From: Membranipora membranacea
Lineage: Eukaryota > Bryozoa > Gymnolaemata > Cheilostomatida > Membraniporidae
Direction: 5' to 3'
NCBI GenBank assembly: GCA_914767715.1
Contig: OU612072.1
Span: 19,780,001-19,844,000, forward strand
Length of the DNA stretch: 64,000 nucleotides
Position 1 is the first letter of the stretch, and every line of letters starts with the position of its first letter. The notes under the pieces are model-generated. The model was not told the origin of the DNA. It saw nothing but the letters and a program-made list of their open reading frames with translations, and did not search any database. Below, piece by piece: positions 50,300 to 63,100 of the stretch. The translations under genes and the position numbers were made by a program.

Positions 50300-51213
50300 A
50301 CCAACAACTTAAACGATGGACATGATAAGGACTATGGTAACATCAACTGCCCTAAATACATCATTTGTTACAACGGAGCCACAATCTGCAGAAGGTTATT
50401 ATTTGTATTTACTATTTTTGGCTTAAGATTCTCTCCCCCTATACAATTATTGTTACCCGAAAAATGGTAGGAGAGTTTCATTTATGGGCAGATGAGTTGT
50501 TTTTATTCTCCTTCCGATATAAAACTAAATCACTAATGACAGATCATCAATGAAAATTAAATATGTATTAGCATGAAAACTAGTGAACCTACTCAATATA
50601 TAATTTTTCTGTTTATTTCCAGATGGAATTCCCAAAATCTCAACCGTGAACCCAACAGAACCTCCAAGCATATCAAGTCTACATATCGCATTAATATAAT
50701 CAGCTGTGGTGATTAAACTTATAATTATTGTGTTGTTATTTGCTGCTTATATCATCAGACTGAGGACCAAAACAAAGAACAGGAATAATAGGTAAGTTTT
50801 GTTACCGATCTTTCTTAGAAAGGATACAGGTGTATTGCTTCATTAATAGAATTATTAACAAGTCCAATGTTCTGAATACAAACTTTATTCAATGTTGCAG
50901 TTCACAATACATCTAGTGTTGGAGGTTTTTATGAATTTAATGATATCAATTTGATATAGGTCTTTATAGTAATTCAACAATGATATCAGTGTTGTGGAAA
51001 TTCAAAATAATTAAAGCAGGTTTCTTGCCTTACATTGAGCTGTACATACCTAATCACACTGCTTACAGCTCAGCTGGTATTGGGATGAATGTTGTCGGGA
51101 GCAAACAAAGTAACATAGTAAATCAAGCTGGTCAGGAGAAAAGCCCAGATGAGACATACGCTGAGTTAGACATGGACACATACCATGATGATCATACTTA
51201 TAATATACCATAA
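50300..51213 (+). pseudogene. receptor copy C: stalk-TM-tail fragment with nonsense codon
   Basis: Only 3' exons remain, on the opposite strand to the other copies. The stalk part ends VTTEPQSAE at 50394, before a GTTATT donor shared with copies 0 and B, and its upstream half is replaced by the tandem array. The transmembrane exon (50623-50791, 169 bp) has good splice sites but TAA at 50697-50699 within the helix, and a Lys in the helix. The tail exon (51069-51213) is intact: SSAGIGMNVVGS, then TYAEL, DTYH and TYNIP. AATAAA follows at 51219. No NHL or HYR exon upstream. A dead 3' duplicate, but its tail has kept all three tyrosines. Confidence 0.85.
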
Positions 51214-51224
51214 AAAACAATAAA

Positions 51225-52372
51225 ATGAAAAATATGATCGTTTAAAATGTTATCATATAATATATTTTGATATCATAATGTATTACATAATATGATTTAA
51301 TAACTTATATTTTAATTCATAGTTGCTACACATATTATTTAGCATTAATCTGGAGCTGATAAAACTCAGCAACGTTGAAATGGCTAGATCATTGTTGCGG
51401 TTTAATATTTACATTGCAAAGAGAGACAATACCTTGATACCAAACAGTGAAAGGTGTACTAGTGCTTCTATTGGATATCTGACATACATAGTGCTTATTG
51501 CTAATATTATTTATAATTGGAGAGAGATATTCTTCTGCCTCTTATTGCGCCTGTGTGATAATAAAATTAATAAGAGTAACCCTTGTCAACAGCCTTCAGT
51601 TACTAAGCTTGAATTGTTATTTTTGTCAAATCCACTACAGGGTTGGTCACAATATAGACAAGCTAAGCATGTCAACATGTTCTGGCACCAATAAGTTGAG
51701 GATGTACTCGGTGCTTCTTATCTGATTGTTGAAGCACATAGCACTACTCAGTTCATTAAAGTCAATTTGGGCAAGTCTTAGGCTAAGAAATTGTCTTCCC
51801 TTATTGTTGAAATTCGGTGGCTCATTTGCAGTATAGAGTCATCACCCCATCTATCTATCTGTGTAAAACATTTTAGTTTCAAGCATGTGGATAGACTGCT
51901 TCACAGGGTAAAGGGATTCAGAGTAAATTTTTTAACAATAGTCAAGGAAAGTGTTTTTTACTCCTTGGTCAAGATACCTGCAAGCTTTGTGTCAAGGGGA
52001 AAGTTATGGGAAGCTTGATGCCAAAAACTCCTTTCATCTATTTGTCACAATTAAAGGGTTCTGGAGAATGAACTGAATTCAAAGTTTTCGATTACAGTAA
52101 AAAAATAGAATATGCAGGCTCTCCCGTAAAAATTTCTCTTTGTACAGCCTTACTCCACAATTAGACTTGATGTTTTATGCTTAAATTACACCTAACTATC
52201 CTAGCTAAATTGATACGGTGGGTATAACTAGGAAGGCAGTATTGTGGCAGTTTTTACAATAGGATTAACTATTACAATCCTTGAATGATGCTGCCACAAT
52301 GTGCCCTTGGTCTGTGCAATCATTGAACCTTAAATTTATCAAAAGGGCCTCATATCAAATGTATCTGCGGTC
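51225..52372. other. intergenic sequence with one satellite-like unit
   Basis: 51480-51760 matches the 55-58 kb repeat family (TTAATAAGAGTAACCCTTGT, then GCCTTCAGTTACTAAGC, and TCACAATATAGACAAGCTAA). No gene recognised. Confidence 0.5.
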
Positions 52373-52960
52373 CATCGTCTACTGGGCTTTGGTTGGCACC
52401 CAGGTGTGCTCCGACCTGCCTGCAAACAGAGAGCAACTTGCCACAGATATTGTGGCCTGGCCACTAAGGCAACGAATTTCGCCGCCTATGCTCCGGGATG
52501 CGGCTTGTGACAAGACATCTGATTTAAATCAACCTTCAATTTTAATCAGTCTTGAGACACAACGGTTATCCTCAGGTTTTGATATTCTAATATTGCATTG
52601 CCTTTAAATCCTTTGGAAAAGATAAACAAGGCACAACAGTAACAAATTCTTTCCTTGTAATGAAACACAGAGACTGCAATACAACTGGTTGTTTACAAAT
52701 AAGATTTTCTTGAGGGATTAGAAAATTTACTCTGAGAAAACAATGTCTGTAATTGCTCTAACTGATATCTTCATCCAGCTTAGGTCTCAATTGTACTTGG
52801 ATCGTTTCAATGCACCGCGTGGAGAATTGCTTTCAACTTTGTTTGGAGGCCATCTCAGATTTGTTGTTTATTGAGGCAGCCTACCTGTTTGGCTAACCGA
52901 ATCCTCAAAAGTAACAACATTATAACTTGTTGCAGTATAGATGCAGTCCCAGGGCACCCT
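52373..52960 (+). repeat. direct duplication, left copy (SINE-related)
   Basis: Matches 53325-53946 over most of its length, starting at ACTGGGCTTTGGT, with GCACCCAGGTGTGCTCCGAC and AACAGAGAGCAAC. The latter string also occurs in the SINE at 56630-56800, so the duplication contains SINE body sequence. The right copy has an extra 55 bp or so near 53500. Confidence 0.8.
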
Positions 52961-53324
52961 CTACTTGATTGTGCAATAACTCCCGGAAGAAGGTTTACCC
53001 GGCTAGCCAAGAGTGAAGTGATCGCAACCTTGTATAACTTTTTAGAAGCATGGACCATGTTTTTGTTGAGTAAAGAGAGTGTGGATAATTGAATGTCGAC
53101 AAGGTGTCATGGTCGATTGCAAAAATGTAAATATATGAGTAGCCAGCCACTAGAGCCTATTGATTCAACATAATATGATATGATATTTTAGATGCGATAA
53201 AATTGGTATAAAAGAATGGGGCACTCAATATGGGCTAAATTTTTTGTATCAGAACTGGGGTTTCGGGCTTGAAATACTGGTTGGAAAATATATTTGGACT
53301 GAGCAGGAATTACAAATTATCTAG

Positions 53325-53946
53325 CACTGGGCTTTGGTAGGCACCCAGGTGTGCTCCGACCCGCCTGCAAACAGAGAGCAACCTGGTGCAGATATTGCGG
53401 CCTGGCCACTAAGGCAACAAATTTTGCTGCCTAAGCTCCAGGATGTTGCTTGTGACAAGACATCTGATTTAAATCAACTTTCAATTTTAATCTGATGTAA
53501 TAACGCTATTATACATAAATATCATAAGAAGCAACAAGTCTTGAGACACAAAGGTAATCCTCAGGTTTTGATATTCTAATATTACGTTGCCTTTAAATCC
53601 TTTGGAAAAGATAAACAAGGCACAGCAGTAACAAATTCTTTCCCTGTAATGAAACACAGAGACTGCAGTACAACTGGTTGTTTACAAATAAGATTTTCTT
53701 GAGGGATTGGAAAAGTTACTATGTGAAAACAATGTCTGTAATTGCTCTAACTGATATCTTCGTCCAGCTTAGGTCTCAATTGTACTTGGATCGTTTCAAT
53801 ACACTGCGTGAAGAATTGCTTCCAATTTTGTTTGGAGGCCATCTCAGATTTGTTGTTTCTTGAGGCAGCCCACCTGTTTTGCTAACCGAATCCTCAAAAG
53901 TAACAACATTATAACTTGGTGCAGTATAGATGCAGTCCCAGGGCAC
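53325..53946 (+). repeat. direct duplication, right copy (SINE-related)
   Basis: Partner of 52373-52960; both end near GATGCAGTCCCAGGGCAC. About 360 bp separate the copies. Confidence 0.8.
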
Positions 53947-54960
53947 GATTTTAAAAAAAATGTACAAATTCAACTGTAGCATGAATGCTGTCAATGGTTA
54001 TTTCAGGACTGCAATTCCTAAATGGTGATAAATACATCAAGGTCGACCATAAAGATACCAGCTCACTGAAAATGCAGCAGAATATTTCACATAGAATATC
54101 ATGTGTGTTATTAAGGGTGAGCCCTCCAGACACACATTTATCATAATCCTATACGCATCCAGCATAGTTACATTAGTGTTTTTCAATAATAAAAATATTG
54201 GGATGACATTTGAGTAAAATTTAAGCTCAAACATTTGTGTGTATTTTGAAAATGCTATCATTGAACAGTATCCACTGAAAAAGCCAAATCCAAACCATGT
54301 TTCGGAACATTAATAATATTAATTATTTTGAGGTCTATAGTCATTCTGATAGAAATTGATGGGTGACTAATGGGTCACCACAATCTATACTGAAAACTTA
54401 TATCAACCAACAGAAACATTCTTTTGTTTAAGTTCAGTATAGCATCTCCATTGTCATTTATGAATTGCTCCACTCCTTTGATAAAAGGCAATTAGAATTT
54501 GTTTGAAACTGTACACAATGGCATAGAAACTACAAATATATAGGCTCTTTGCACTGCCTTGCTCAACATTGCCACTGCACTGATGGATGAAATAAACACC
54601 GTAATGAAAAAGTAAATCGCAATTTTAAATATGTTAAAAAAATATTTCAAACATGCCCTCAAAAGCTCGTTTAGATAATGTAATGAACTGATGTTTAAAA
54701 AAAAACCAGATCTCTGTGAGTTACCATGTTGAAATGTAATTCTGCCCAAAGAGAAAAACTTGAACTTGGAGATTTTTTGTCAGATTTGGAGTTTTTTGCA
54801 GAAAAAGATAAATGAATAGTTAGCTGATTGACTAACGATCCAGGTGACCAAATGTGGTTATTCTGAATTAAAAACTGTAGGATGGAGATAGCTTTTGGAA
54901 AATTAAGGAGGAGATAACTACAACTGAGCAGTTTTGACTTTAAATAACTGAGTAGCTTGT
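53947..54960. other. intergenic sequence, no gene seen
   Basis: Short frames only; no motif or splice context that supports a gene. Confidence 0.4.
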
Positions 54961-57900
54961 TATATTATTAAAGTAATTTAGCATAGCAGAGGACTGAGAG
55001 ACACTATACTGAATTGACCCTGATTGCACTTCTGTGCTATTTACATTTATAAGAGTAAACAACATCCGCAGACCTCAGTAACTAAGCATGGAAAAGTTTA
55101 CTTCCCTCTCTCTTATGTTTTGTTAAAATACTATAGGTTTGGTTAAAATATACATAAGGCTACTAATGCCATCAGATCTCAGCACCAAACAGTGAAGGGT
55201 ATGCTTATAGGTCTATGATGTTTGACCCACAGGGGCACTAACTAGTTATATCATTACGAGAGACATTATATTGACCCTTATTGCACCACCGTGATATTTA
55301 CACTAATAATTAAAACACTTGTTTACAGCCTTCAGTTACTAAGCAGTGAAAGGTTTACTTCCCTGTCTTAACAGGACTTGAATAGCACACTAATACAAGG
55401 GTCGCGGCAAATTACAAAATCTCAATTTTGACCGCGATAAAAATCAGGTACCCTTACAACAGCTTTTGGAGGGGAAGACATGCTATGATTTATGCAAGGA
55501 CATGAACACTGAACTGCTGATGGACTCGATTTATGAAAAGAAAGAAACATTAGTTTTTCCCAGAATTTATTACCAAGTAAATTTATATTAACACCTTACC
55601 AAAATATTGCCTTGCTCATAACTTATACCAGAATAAATCAAGCTGATAGGGATAGGTTTTAATTTTTGTTTTGTGTTAATTTTAAGAGCTTTAGATGCTT
55701 CGATGAGAATCAACAATCTTGCACTGCAAAAGAGTTTGGTGCCATTCAATGATTACACTGAAAGGAGGTACACGTGGGTCGTCACACCAAGCAGACAAAG
55801 GTAAACTTTCATCTGATATTTGACACACATAGTGCTTATTGGTCAAAATCTTCATAATTTTGTCCGAGATTGTGCCCCTGTGATACTTAAATCCACAAAT
55901 ATAAACTTGTCAACAACCTTCAGTTACTAGGCATTCAAATGCTTATTTCCCTATCTAGTATTTTGTCAAATCTAGCACAGTGTTGGTCGCCTTATAAACA
56001 AGCTAAGAATGTCAAAATGTTTCGGTACCAATTAGTCAAGGGTGTATTTGGTGCTCTTGTCACATTTTACGCACCAAGCATCAACTGGTTTGGTTTTGTT
56101 ATTGATGTAATTTAGCATAGCTGAGTACAAAAAGCCATTATACTGAAATATCCCTTTGTTCACCCCTGTGATATTTACATTAATAAGAGTAACACATAGT
56201 TTACAGGTTTACAGTGTGCAGTTACTAAGCATCATAGGGTTTACTTCCCTGTCTTATCAGGGTCTAGAATAGCAAAACAAATACAAGGCTCGCCGCAAAT
56301 TACAAAATCTCAGTTTTCATCGGTGCGAAAAGCAGGTACCATTTACAACAGCTTTCTCAGGGGAAGACATTACATGATTTGCACCGGGACATGAGCAGTG
56401 AACTACTGATGGAGTGGATAATAATTAGAAAAATTTAACAATTTTAACTGCAAACTCTCTCCCACCATTTTGTTTTAGTAACAGGATTACTCAAGATGAG
56501 TGCGAAGCGGCTAATACTCTCAAAATAAAATTTATTATTGGAAAATGTTGATGGATTAAAATTTTTTCTCTTGAACTGAAGCAATTAACTTTAATTAACT
56601 TAAATTATTCTTAACTCTTGCTAGTTTCAACCTTGAGCAAGCGTTAGAGGTCCTGGGTCCGAATCCCGCTGCGGTCTACTGACTATTGGGCTCATATAAC
56701 GCCCCAGGTGTGCTCCGACCTGCATGCAAACTGAGAGCAACTTGGCGCCGAATATGGCGGCCTCGCCCTTAAGGCACTAATATTTCTCAGTCCTCGGACG
56801 GAGACAACACTTGCAATTTAAACCACATTAAAAAAATACATAAGCCTACATCTGTGTAATTTTATCGGATAATTGACCCACAAATGTAAATTGGTCACAT
56901 TTTTATTACACATAATTTTTAACGAACCAAACGATACTTTTTTGACCTCGATTGCGTTCCTGTAATATTTACATTAATGAGAGTAACACACATCAACATC
57001 ACTTTCTAAGCCTTAAAAGGGTTACTTCTCCATCTCTTATGTTTTAATAAATGCACTTGGGTGTTGGTCGCAATATAGATAAGTCTAAGCATGTAAACAT
57101 TTCTCGGCTCCAAACAGTAAAGGTTGTACTCGGTGCCCTTATCAGATTTGTGACGCACGTTGGCACACTATTTGGTTATTGGTTTATATTAGAGTTGTTA
57201 TGCATAGCAGAGAACTAAATGACATTTTATAAGCTCAGATTGTGCCTCTGTGATATTTACATTCATAAGAGTTACACACTTCACCAGCTTTCAGTTACTA
57301 AGCATTGCAAGGTTTGTTTCCCTATCTTATGTTATTTCAAACCTGCAAAAGTTTTTGCTGCCATAGCCAAGCTAAGCATGCCGAAACATTCCCGCACCAA
57401 TTAGTGAAAAATGTACATGGTGACCTTATCACATGTTGAAGCACATAGCACTAACTTGTTATATTTTTAAAGTAATTTAGCTTAGCAGAGGACTGAGAGA
57501 CATTATACCAAATTGACCCTGATTATGTCCCTGTAATATTTACATTAAACCAAACATTTAAGGGTAAACTTGGTGCTTGTATCAGATGATTGACCAACAG
57601 TGGCACTAACTGGTTAAATTATTACAGAGTCATTATATTGACCTGTTTTCACCCATGTGATATTTACATTCATAAGAGAAACACATGTCAAACAGCCTTC
57701 AATTACTAAGCATTGAAAGGTTTACTTCCCTTTCTTATCAATGGCTGAATAGCAAATTAAATACAAGGCTCTTCACAAATTACAGAACCTCAATTTGCTA
57801 CGAGGAAAGCAGACACCCTTGACAACGGCTTACAAGGGGTAAGGCGATAGTTTCACCACATAGTTAAACCCTTAAATATCTGCCCTATTTAATCTGGTAT

Positions 57901-58580
57901 AGGTTTAGCAATAAATTTGTTGCAAGGTGCAAATTAAACCCCTCGCTGAGGATGCCTCTTCAATATAAGTTTATTTGGTGACAAATGCTCATCTTATTCA
58001 TGAATTGTAATTGAGTAACATCAGTGCAAATGCCACGAGCTCAAGTCTTATTGAAAATTTTGAATGCTTTCCCTATAAAATCTGTTGTAATAGGTCCCTG
58101 TTTTTTTTACCGGAGTAAATTGAGGTTCTGTGATTTTGCAAAGTCCCTGATAAGAGAAGGAGCTAAGCCTTTCAATGCTCACTAGCTAATTAATGTATAT
58201 ATCACAGGGGTGCACTTTCCTGGTTCAGTGCTATGCCAATTAAACATGTGAGCCAAACATCTGATAAGAGCACTAGGTCATTAAGTGCTGAGAAAGGTTA
58301 TAATGCTTAGCCTCATCTAACTGTGACCAACACTCTAGTGGATTTATTAAAACATATGAGAGGGAAGTAATCCTCCCAATGCTTACTACCTGAAGGCTGC
58401 TGACATATGTTACTTTCCCTAATGTGAATATTACTCGGACCCAATCGGGGTCATAATATTATCTTTTGATTCACTTGATGTTATGAATAAAATGACCAAT
58501 AAGCATTATGTGCGTCAAATATCCGACAACAGTACACCTCTCACTGTTTGGTAGCAAGGTTGAATATTGTTGATTTCCGT
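54961..58580. repeat. satellite-like array of diverged 0.3-0.4 kb units with fold-backs
   Basis: A block GTGATATTTACATTAATAAG, then AGTAACACA, CAGCCTTCAGTTACTAAGCA and AAGGTTTACTTCCCTGTCTT recurs at about 55035, 55294, 55882, 56168, 56968, 57249 and 57656. The opposite orientation appears at about 58150 and 58360. This block is the reverse complement of the TGATAAGAG fold-back family. Between blocks lie TTGGTCGCAATATAGA and AAATTACAAAATCTCA segments. No gene seen. Confidence 0.8.
56630..56800 (+). mobile_element. tRNA-headed SINE fragment
   Basis: GTTAGAGGTCCTGG then B-box-like GGTCCGAATCC (56656-56666) and CGCTGCGG, followed by the body CAGGTGTGCTCCGACCTGC also found at 52390 and 53345. Confidence 0.6.
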
Positions 58581-60164
58581 GTTTTCTACGTCGTTGAAGC
58601 TTTTAAAATGTACTGCACCACAAAATAAAACCCATCAGCCCCATTTCATCCGGTGTAAGTTAAGAGCAAGCCATTTGCGGCAACGTGACAATTAAGCCCC
58701 AAACCAACGAAAGTTAACATGGTAATAAAATGAGAAAAAGTAATAGTTCTTTCTTAACAGAATTATCCAATCCATCAGCAGTCCAGTGCTCATATCCTGG
58801 CTGAAATCATAAAATTTCTTCCCCTCCGAAAGCTGTTGCAGAGGGTGCCTGGTTTTCTCACCGGTTAAAGATTAAACCTTCTTAGGTCACAGTTAAGCCG
58901 CACACACGAACACTGCCTGTCTGCCTCTTGTCAGTGTTGTCTATATAACATGACAAAAATTACTCATTTTATCTAACATCACCCTCAAGTGGCCCATGAG
59001 AATTTCACACACGATACAACATATATAATTCACAAGCATGACTCAACTTTTTTTCTCTGTACTAAATCATATGACTCGCATTATATCACAAGCATAAATA
59101 CACCAGATTTCCTGAGGACTTAGTGAGTGATAATATAATGTCACTGGCGGGTCTATGGGTTCAAGAGTTCTTCACAGAGTACGCAAATGATGCCTGAATA
59201 GGTTGCCTTGGTCTGAAACAGGATAATTTACTATTCCGGGAGTATGGAAGGGATTACCTTCAAGTATCAATTTCATATATTAAACAATCGACTTCTAGTA
59301 GTGTTACGAGATTTATTATTAAGCCTGTTGACATGGTATCTTTTATCAATAAAAATTCTATGAGGAACCAAATGCTATTCTGACATTCTAAATATCTGCC
59401 CTGATAACTGGTGTGTGCGTCAAACTTCTGATAAGAGAGGGAAGTAAACCTGTCACTATCAAGTAACTGCAGGCTACTGACAATTGTGTCTCTCATACCA
59501 AGGTAATTAGCCCAAGAGCTGAATGCTTGATAACTTTCAACTGCCAAGTAACTGCAGCAGGCCGTTGACATATGTCTCTCTTATCAAGATAAATAGCTAA
59601 GGGGCTTTACTGTGGATTTAAAGTATAAATCTTCTAAAATCCTTCAAGAATTCATTTAAGGTGATATTTATGCAAAAACATAAGCAAAATGTAGTCCCCT
59701 GGCTTTCTTAAATCCATATGTTGTTACTATGCAAGCTATGTCCGTCAAAAATCAGGTGAGATTTCCAAGTACACTCTTCACTATTAAGTTTTGAGACCTT
59801 TTGCTATAAATATCGATTCCAAGCATAAACATTGGTTGGCAGCATACACCTTAATGTTTACAACATAGCGAGCAAAGGCCGATGGAAATTTCGCTGGACA
59901 ATCTTTCATGAGGTTTCCTGAATACAAATAAAACAAGTTACATTTATAAATGAGGCCAAACAAAATTTTGGTAGTCCTTTTATGATTAAAAGTACCAATC
60001 ACTTAAGGATTAAAAACTACTAGCCACTATAACTTGGCCAAAAGTAAGAACATATTTTATTATGCTATGTCATATCACATATTTTTAAGATATATTACCT
60101 AATCTTATACTATATGTAGTATTACTTTATGTCAGAGTTATTTATATTTTGTTTCCTCGGATCG
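58581..60164. other. intergenic sequence downstream of gene B, with fold-backs
   Basis: Fold-back family ends occur at 59429 (TGATAAGAGA) and 59577-59586 (TCTCTTATCA), with a further imperfect end near 59490. The remainder holds no recognisable gene; the part near 60164 is presumably the 3' untranslated region of gene B. Confidence 0.5.
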
Positions 60165-63100
60165 TTATGCCGGTACGTTATAAATATGATCATCATGGTA
60201 TGTGTCCATGTCTAACTCAGCGTATGTCTCATCTGGGCTTTCCTCCTGACCAGCTTGATTCTCTCTGTTGCTTTGTTTGCTCCCGACAACATTCATCCCA
60301 ATACCAGCTGAGCTGTAAGTAGTACAAGTAGGCGTGTACAGATCAATACTAAATCAAGAAAGCCTTTATTGCTTTGAGTAAACTTGTGATATCAAACCGT
60401 ATATACACCAACATCAGTATACAAATCTGATATCAATGTTGAATGGAGGTCAACTCCAGACCAGAAGTACTGTAAGCTGAAACTGAAAAAGAATAAAATC
60501 TGTATTTAACAGTTTAATCTTGCAGAAGATTCTATGGAGCAAAACTTCATCCTTGCCTTTCAAAGGAAGTCAGTAACAATTCATACCTTTCAGATCTTCT
60601 GTTGGTGATGGTCCTCAGTCTAACGATATAAGCGACAAATACTAGAAGAGAAATCACCACTATAATAACAACAGCTGAAGATATTATTGCGACATTTAGA
60701 TTTGATATGCCAGGATGTTCTGTGGTGTTTCCGGTTGTGATTGCAGAGTTTCCCTCTGAAAATAAATGAGGAAATTAAATATTGAGTGGGTTTGTTAATT
60801 TTCATCTTACTTCACAGATGGGATCATAATTTTGCAAGATTTGTGCATTCAGGAGATTAATATTTGTTACTCAAATTCACAATGCCATTTTTGATTTAGT
60901 TTCCATTGAAAGGAGTGCAAGAAATGACTCAAAAGCCCCAAAATAAAAGGTGTCTACCATTTTGCAAACATTTGGGTAACAATGATTGTAGAGAGGGGCT
61001 GAGGAGAATCTTAAGCCATAAATAGTAAATACAAATAATAACCTTGTGTAGATTGTGGCTCCGGTGTAACATGTGATGTACTTATAGGTGTTGATCTCAT
61101 CGGCAGCCTCTCTGTGAAAGTTACCATTGTCATTATTGGGTCTATTGTAGAAGTTGTTTGTGGTCCAGCTGTTAGTTTAGGATCTAAAACATCAACGTTT
61201 TTATATTGTTAAAATTGTTTTAAACAGCAGACGAGAATGAAAAATAAGGTTAGTGAGGTGGCAATATAGAACTTAACTAACAGCCCATATCGATGCATAT
61301 TTTTGAAATAAATAACATAAAACTTCATCATTACCCTGGCGATAATATTTATAGGACTACAAAAACTGTCCGGTGAAAAGAATTTCAGAGAGCTTTGGGA
61401 TTGGGGCTTAGGTACTTGTGTACCAAGTAGGGTTATGATTGCCATTTAAATGTGAGTCTTCCTTACGTTAAATGAAAAACGAGGTATTAAATTGACACGC
61501 TCAAATTAGCAATGAATTATTTATAATTATCCTCACCATTATTTGTGACTAAAACATTTATAGTACAGTTGTCTTCATAAATCACATGAGTTCCGACAGC
61601 TAAACTTGTATTTACACTTGGAGTCACCTCCATAAATGCTCTGTCCTCATCAGATGTCACATACAGTGTCATGTTTCTGTCGTGACAAGGCACTCTAGTG
61701 GTAGTTCCTAAAGATTAAAATAAAAATGCATCATTTCCATGAGGATTCTATTCAATATAGGAGAACAAATACTGTATGGTACAATTACATTTAGTTTTGG
61801 ATACAAGTTTAGGTGCTTGTGTGCCGAGTATTAGAGGTGGTATCCTTCATTTAACGGACAGCAAGTTATTTTTAATGGTTAGCTCAAATTGGCTATCAAC
61901 TATATTTATTTATACCCACCGTTATTTATGACTATAATGTTTATAGTACAGTTGTCCCTATAGATGACATGACTACCCACTGCAAATGCAGTCTGCTGGC
62001 CAGGAGCTGTATCAACCAGTGCTCTCCCCCCATCAGATGTCACATAGAGTGTCTTGTTACTGTCCTGACAAGAGGCTCTGGTGGTCGTCATCTGTGTAGT
62101 AGTTGATGGTGTGGTAGTTGTAGGTATTGGCGTAGTTGTAAGTTTTGGATCTAGAAAATTTGAATATTCAATATCATGGAGTCAATTTTTAAACACCTTT
62201 CAAACAAAATCAAAAGAATATTAAAAAAAATTGGTTCAACATATATATATATAAACAGAATTTCTAAGGCTGCTACTCTACTTTATAATTTAATTATTTC
62301 ATATCTCATTTATTGGAGTAATCTTTTTATATGAGGCAAAAGTGGTAAATTTGATCATTGATATTTAGTAAAATCAGCTATATGTTGTCTCACAAGATTA
62401 TCAGGCGGGAATAGCTACAGTGATAAAATGGACCAGCAAATATCACCTATAAATTCAACTTGAGATAACAGAGATAGCATTAAACTATCAATATATATAC
62501 AGCGTACTCACACACAAACTGCTGGATCCTTCTGTTTTGTCCGACGTACATAGAAGTGTTAGTGATGAATAGAGAGCTGGGATAGCTCAGACATCCTGAG
62601 CAGAGATCCAGTGTGGATACTCTGTCTGTGTTCATGTCTACGAGTCGGATCTTGTGATTGTCCCAGTCAGCCACGAGTAGTATCTGATTACCTATGAATA
62701 CGAGGTCATGTGGGTAGTTGAATAACGAGTTTAGTAGAGAGCTGTCTCTGTATCCTGAGGTCCCTGGTGACCCGGAGATCAGTGTTATTATCTTCTCTCT
62801 GTATGTGATACGGTAGAGAGCGCGGTTCGCTACTGTGACATACAGATCCCCGTTGTCATCCTGTGTCAGGTGTGTGATATGCTGGAGTCGGTCGGACTTA
62901 ACGAAAGTACCGACAGAGGCTGAGCTTACATCGACTGTCCTCACAGCCTTGTTATAGTAAGCAGTGACGAGAAGCTGATCGACATCTTTCTTGTCTTTTA
63001 TTACAGACCAGGGAAAGTTGAACTGACTGGGGAGACCGTTTGTGTATCCTGATGACTGACACTGTCCAGAGAAGACGAAGGTGAGGCCTGTGTGACGGTT

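Noticed and set aside
51323-51725. Overlapping 75-123 codon frames
   Set aside because: They lie in a unit of the satellite-like family repeated at 55-58 kb, where the frames are not kept.
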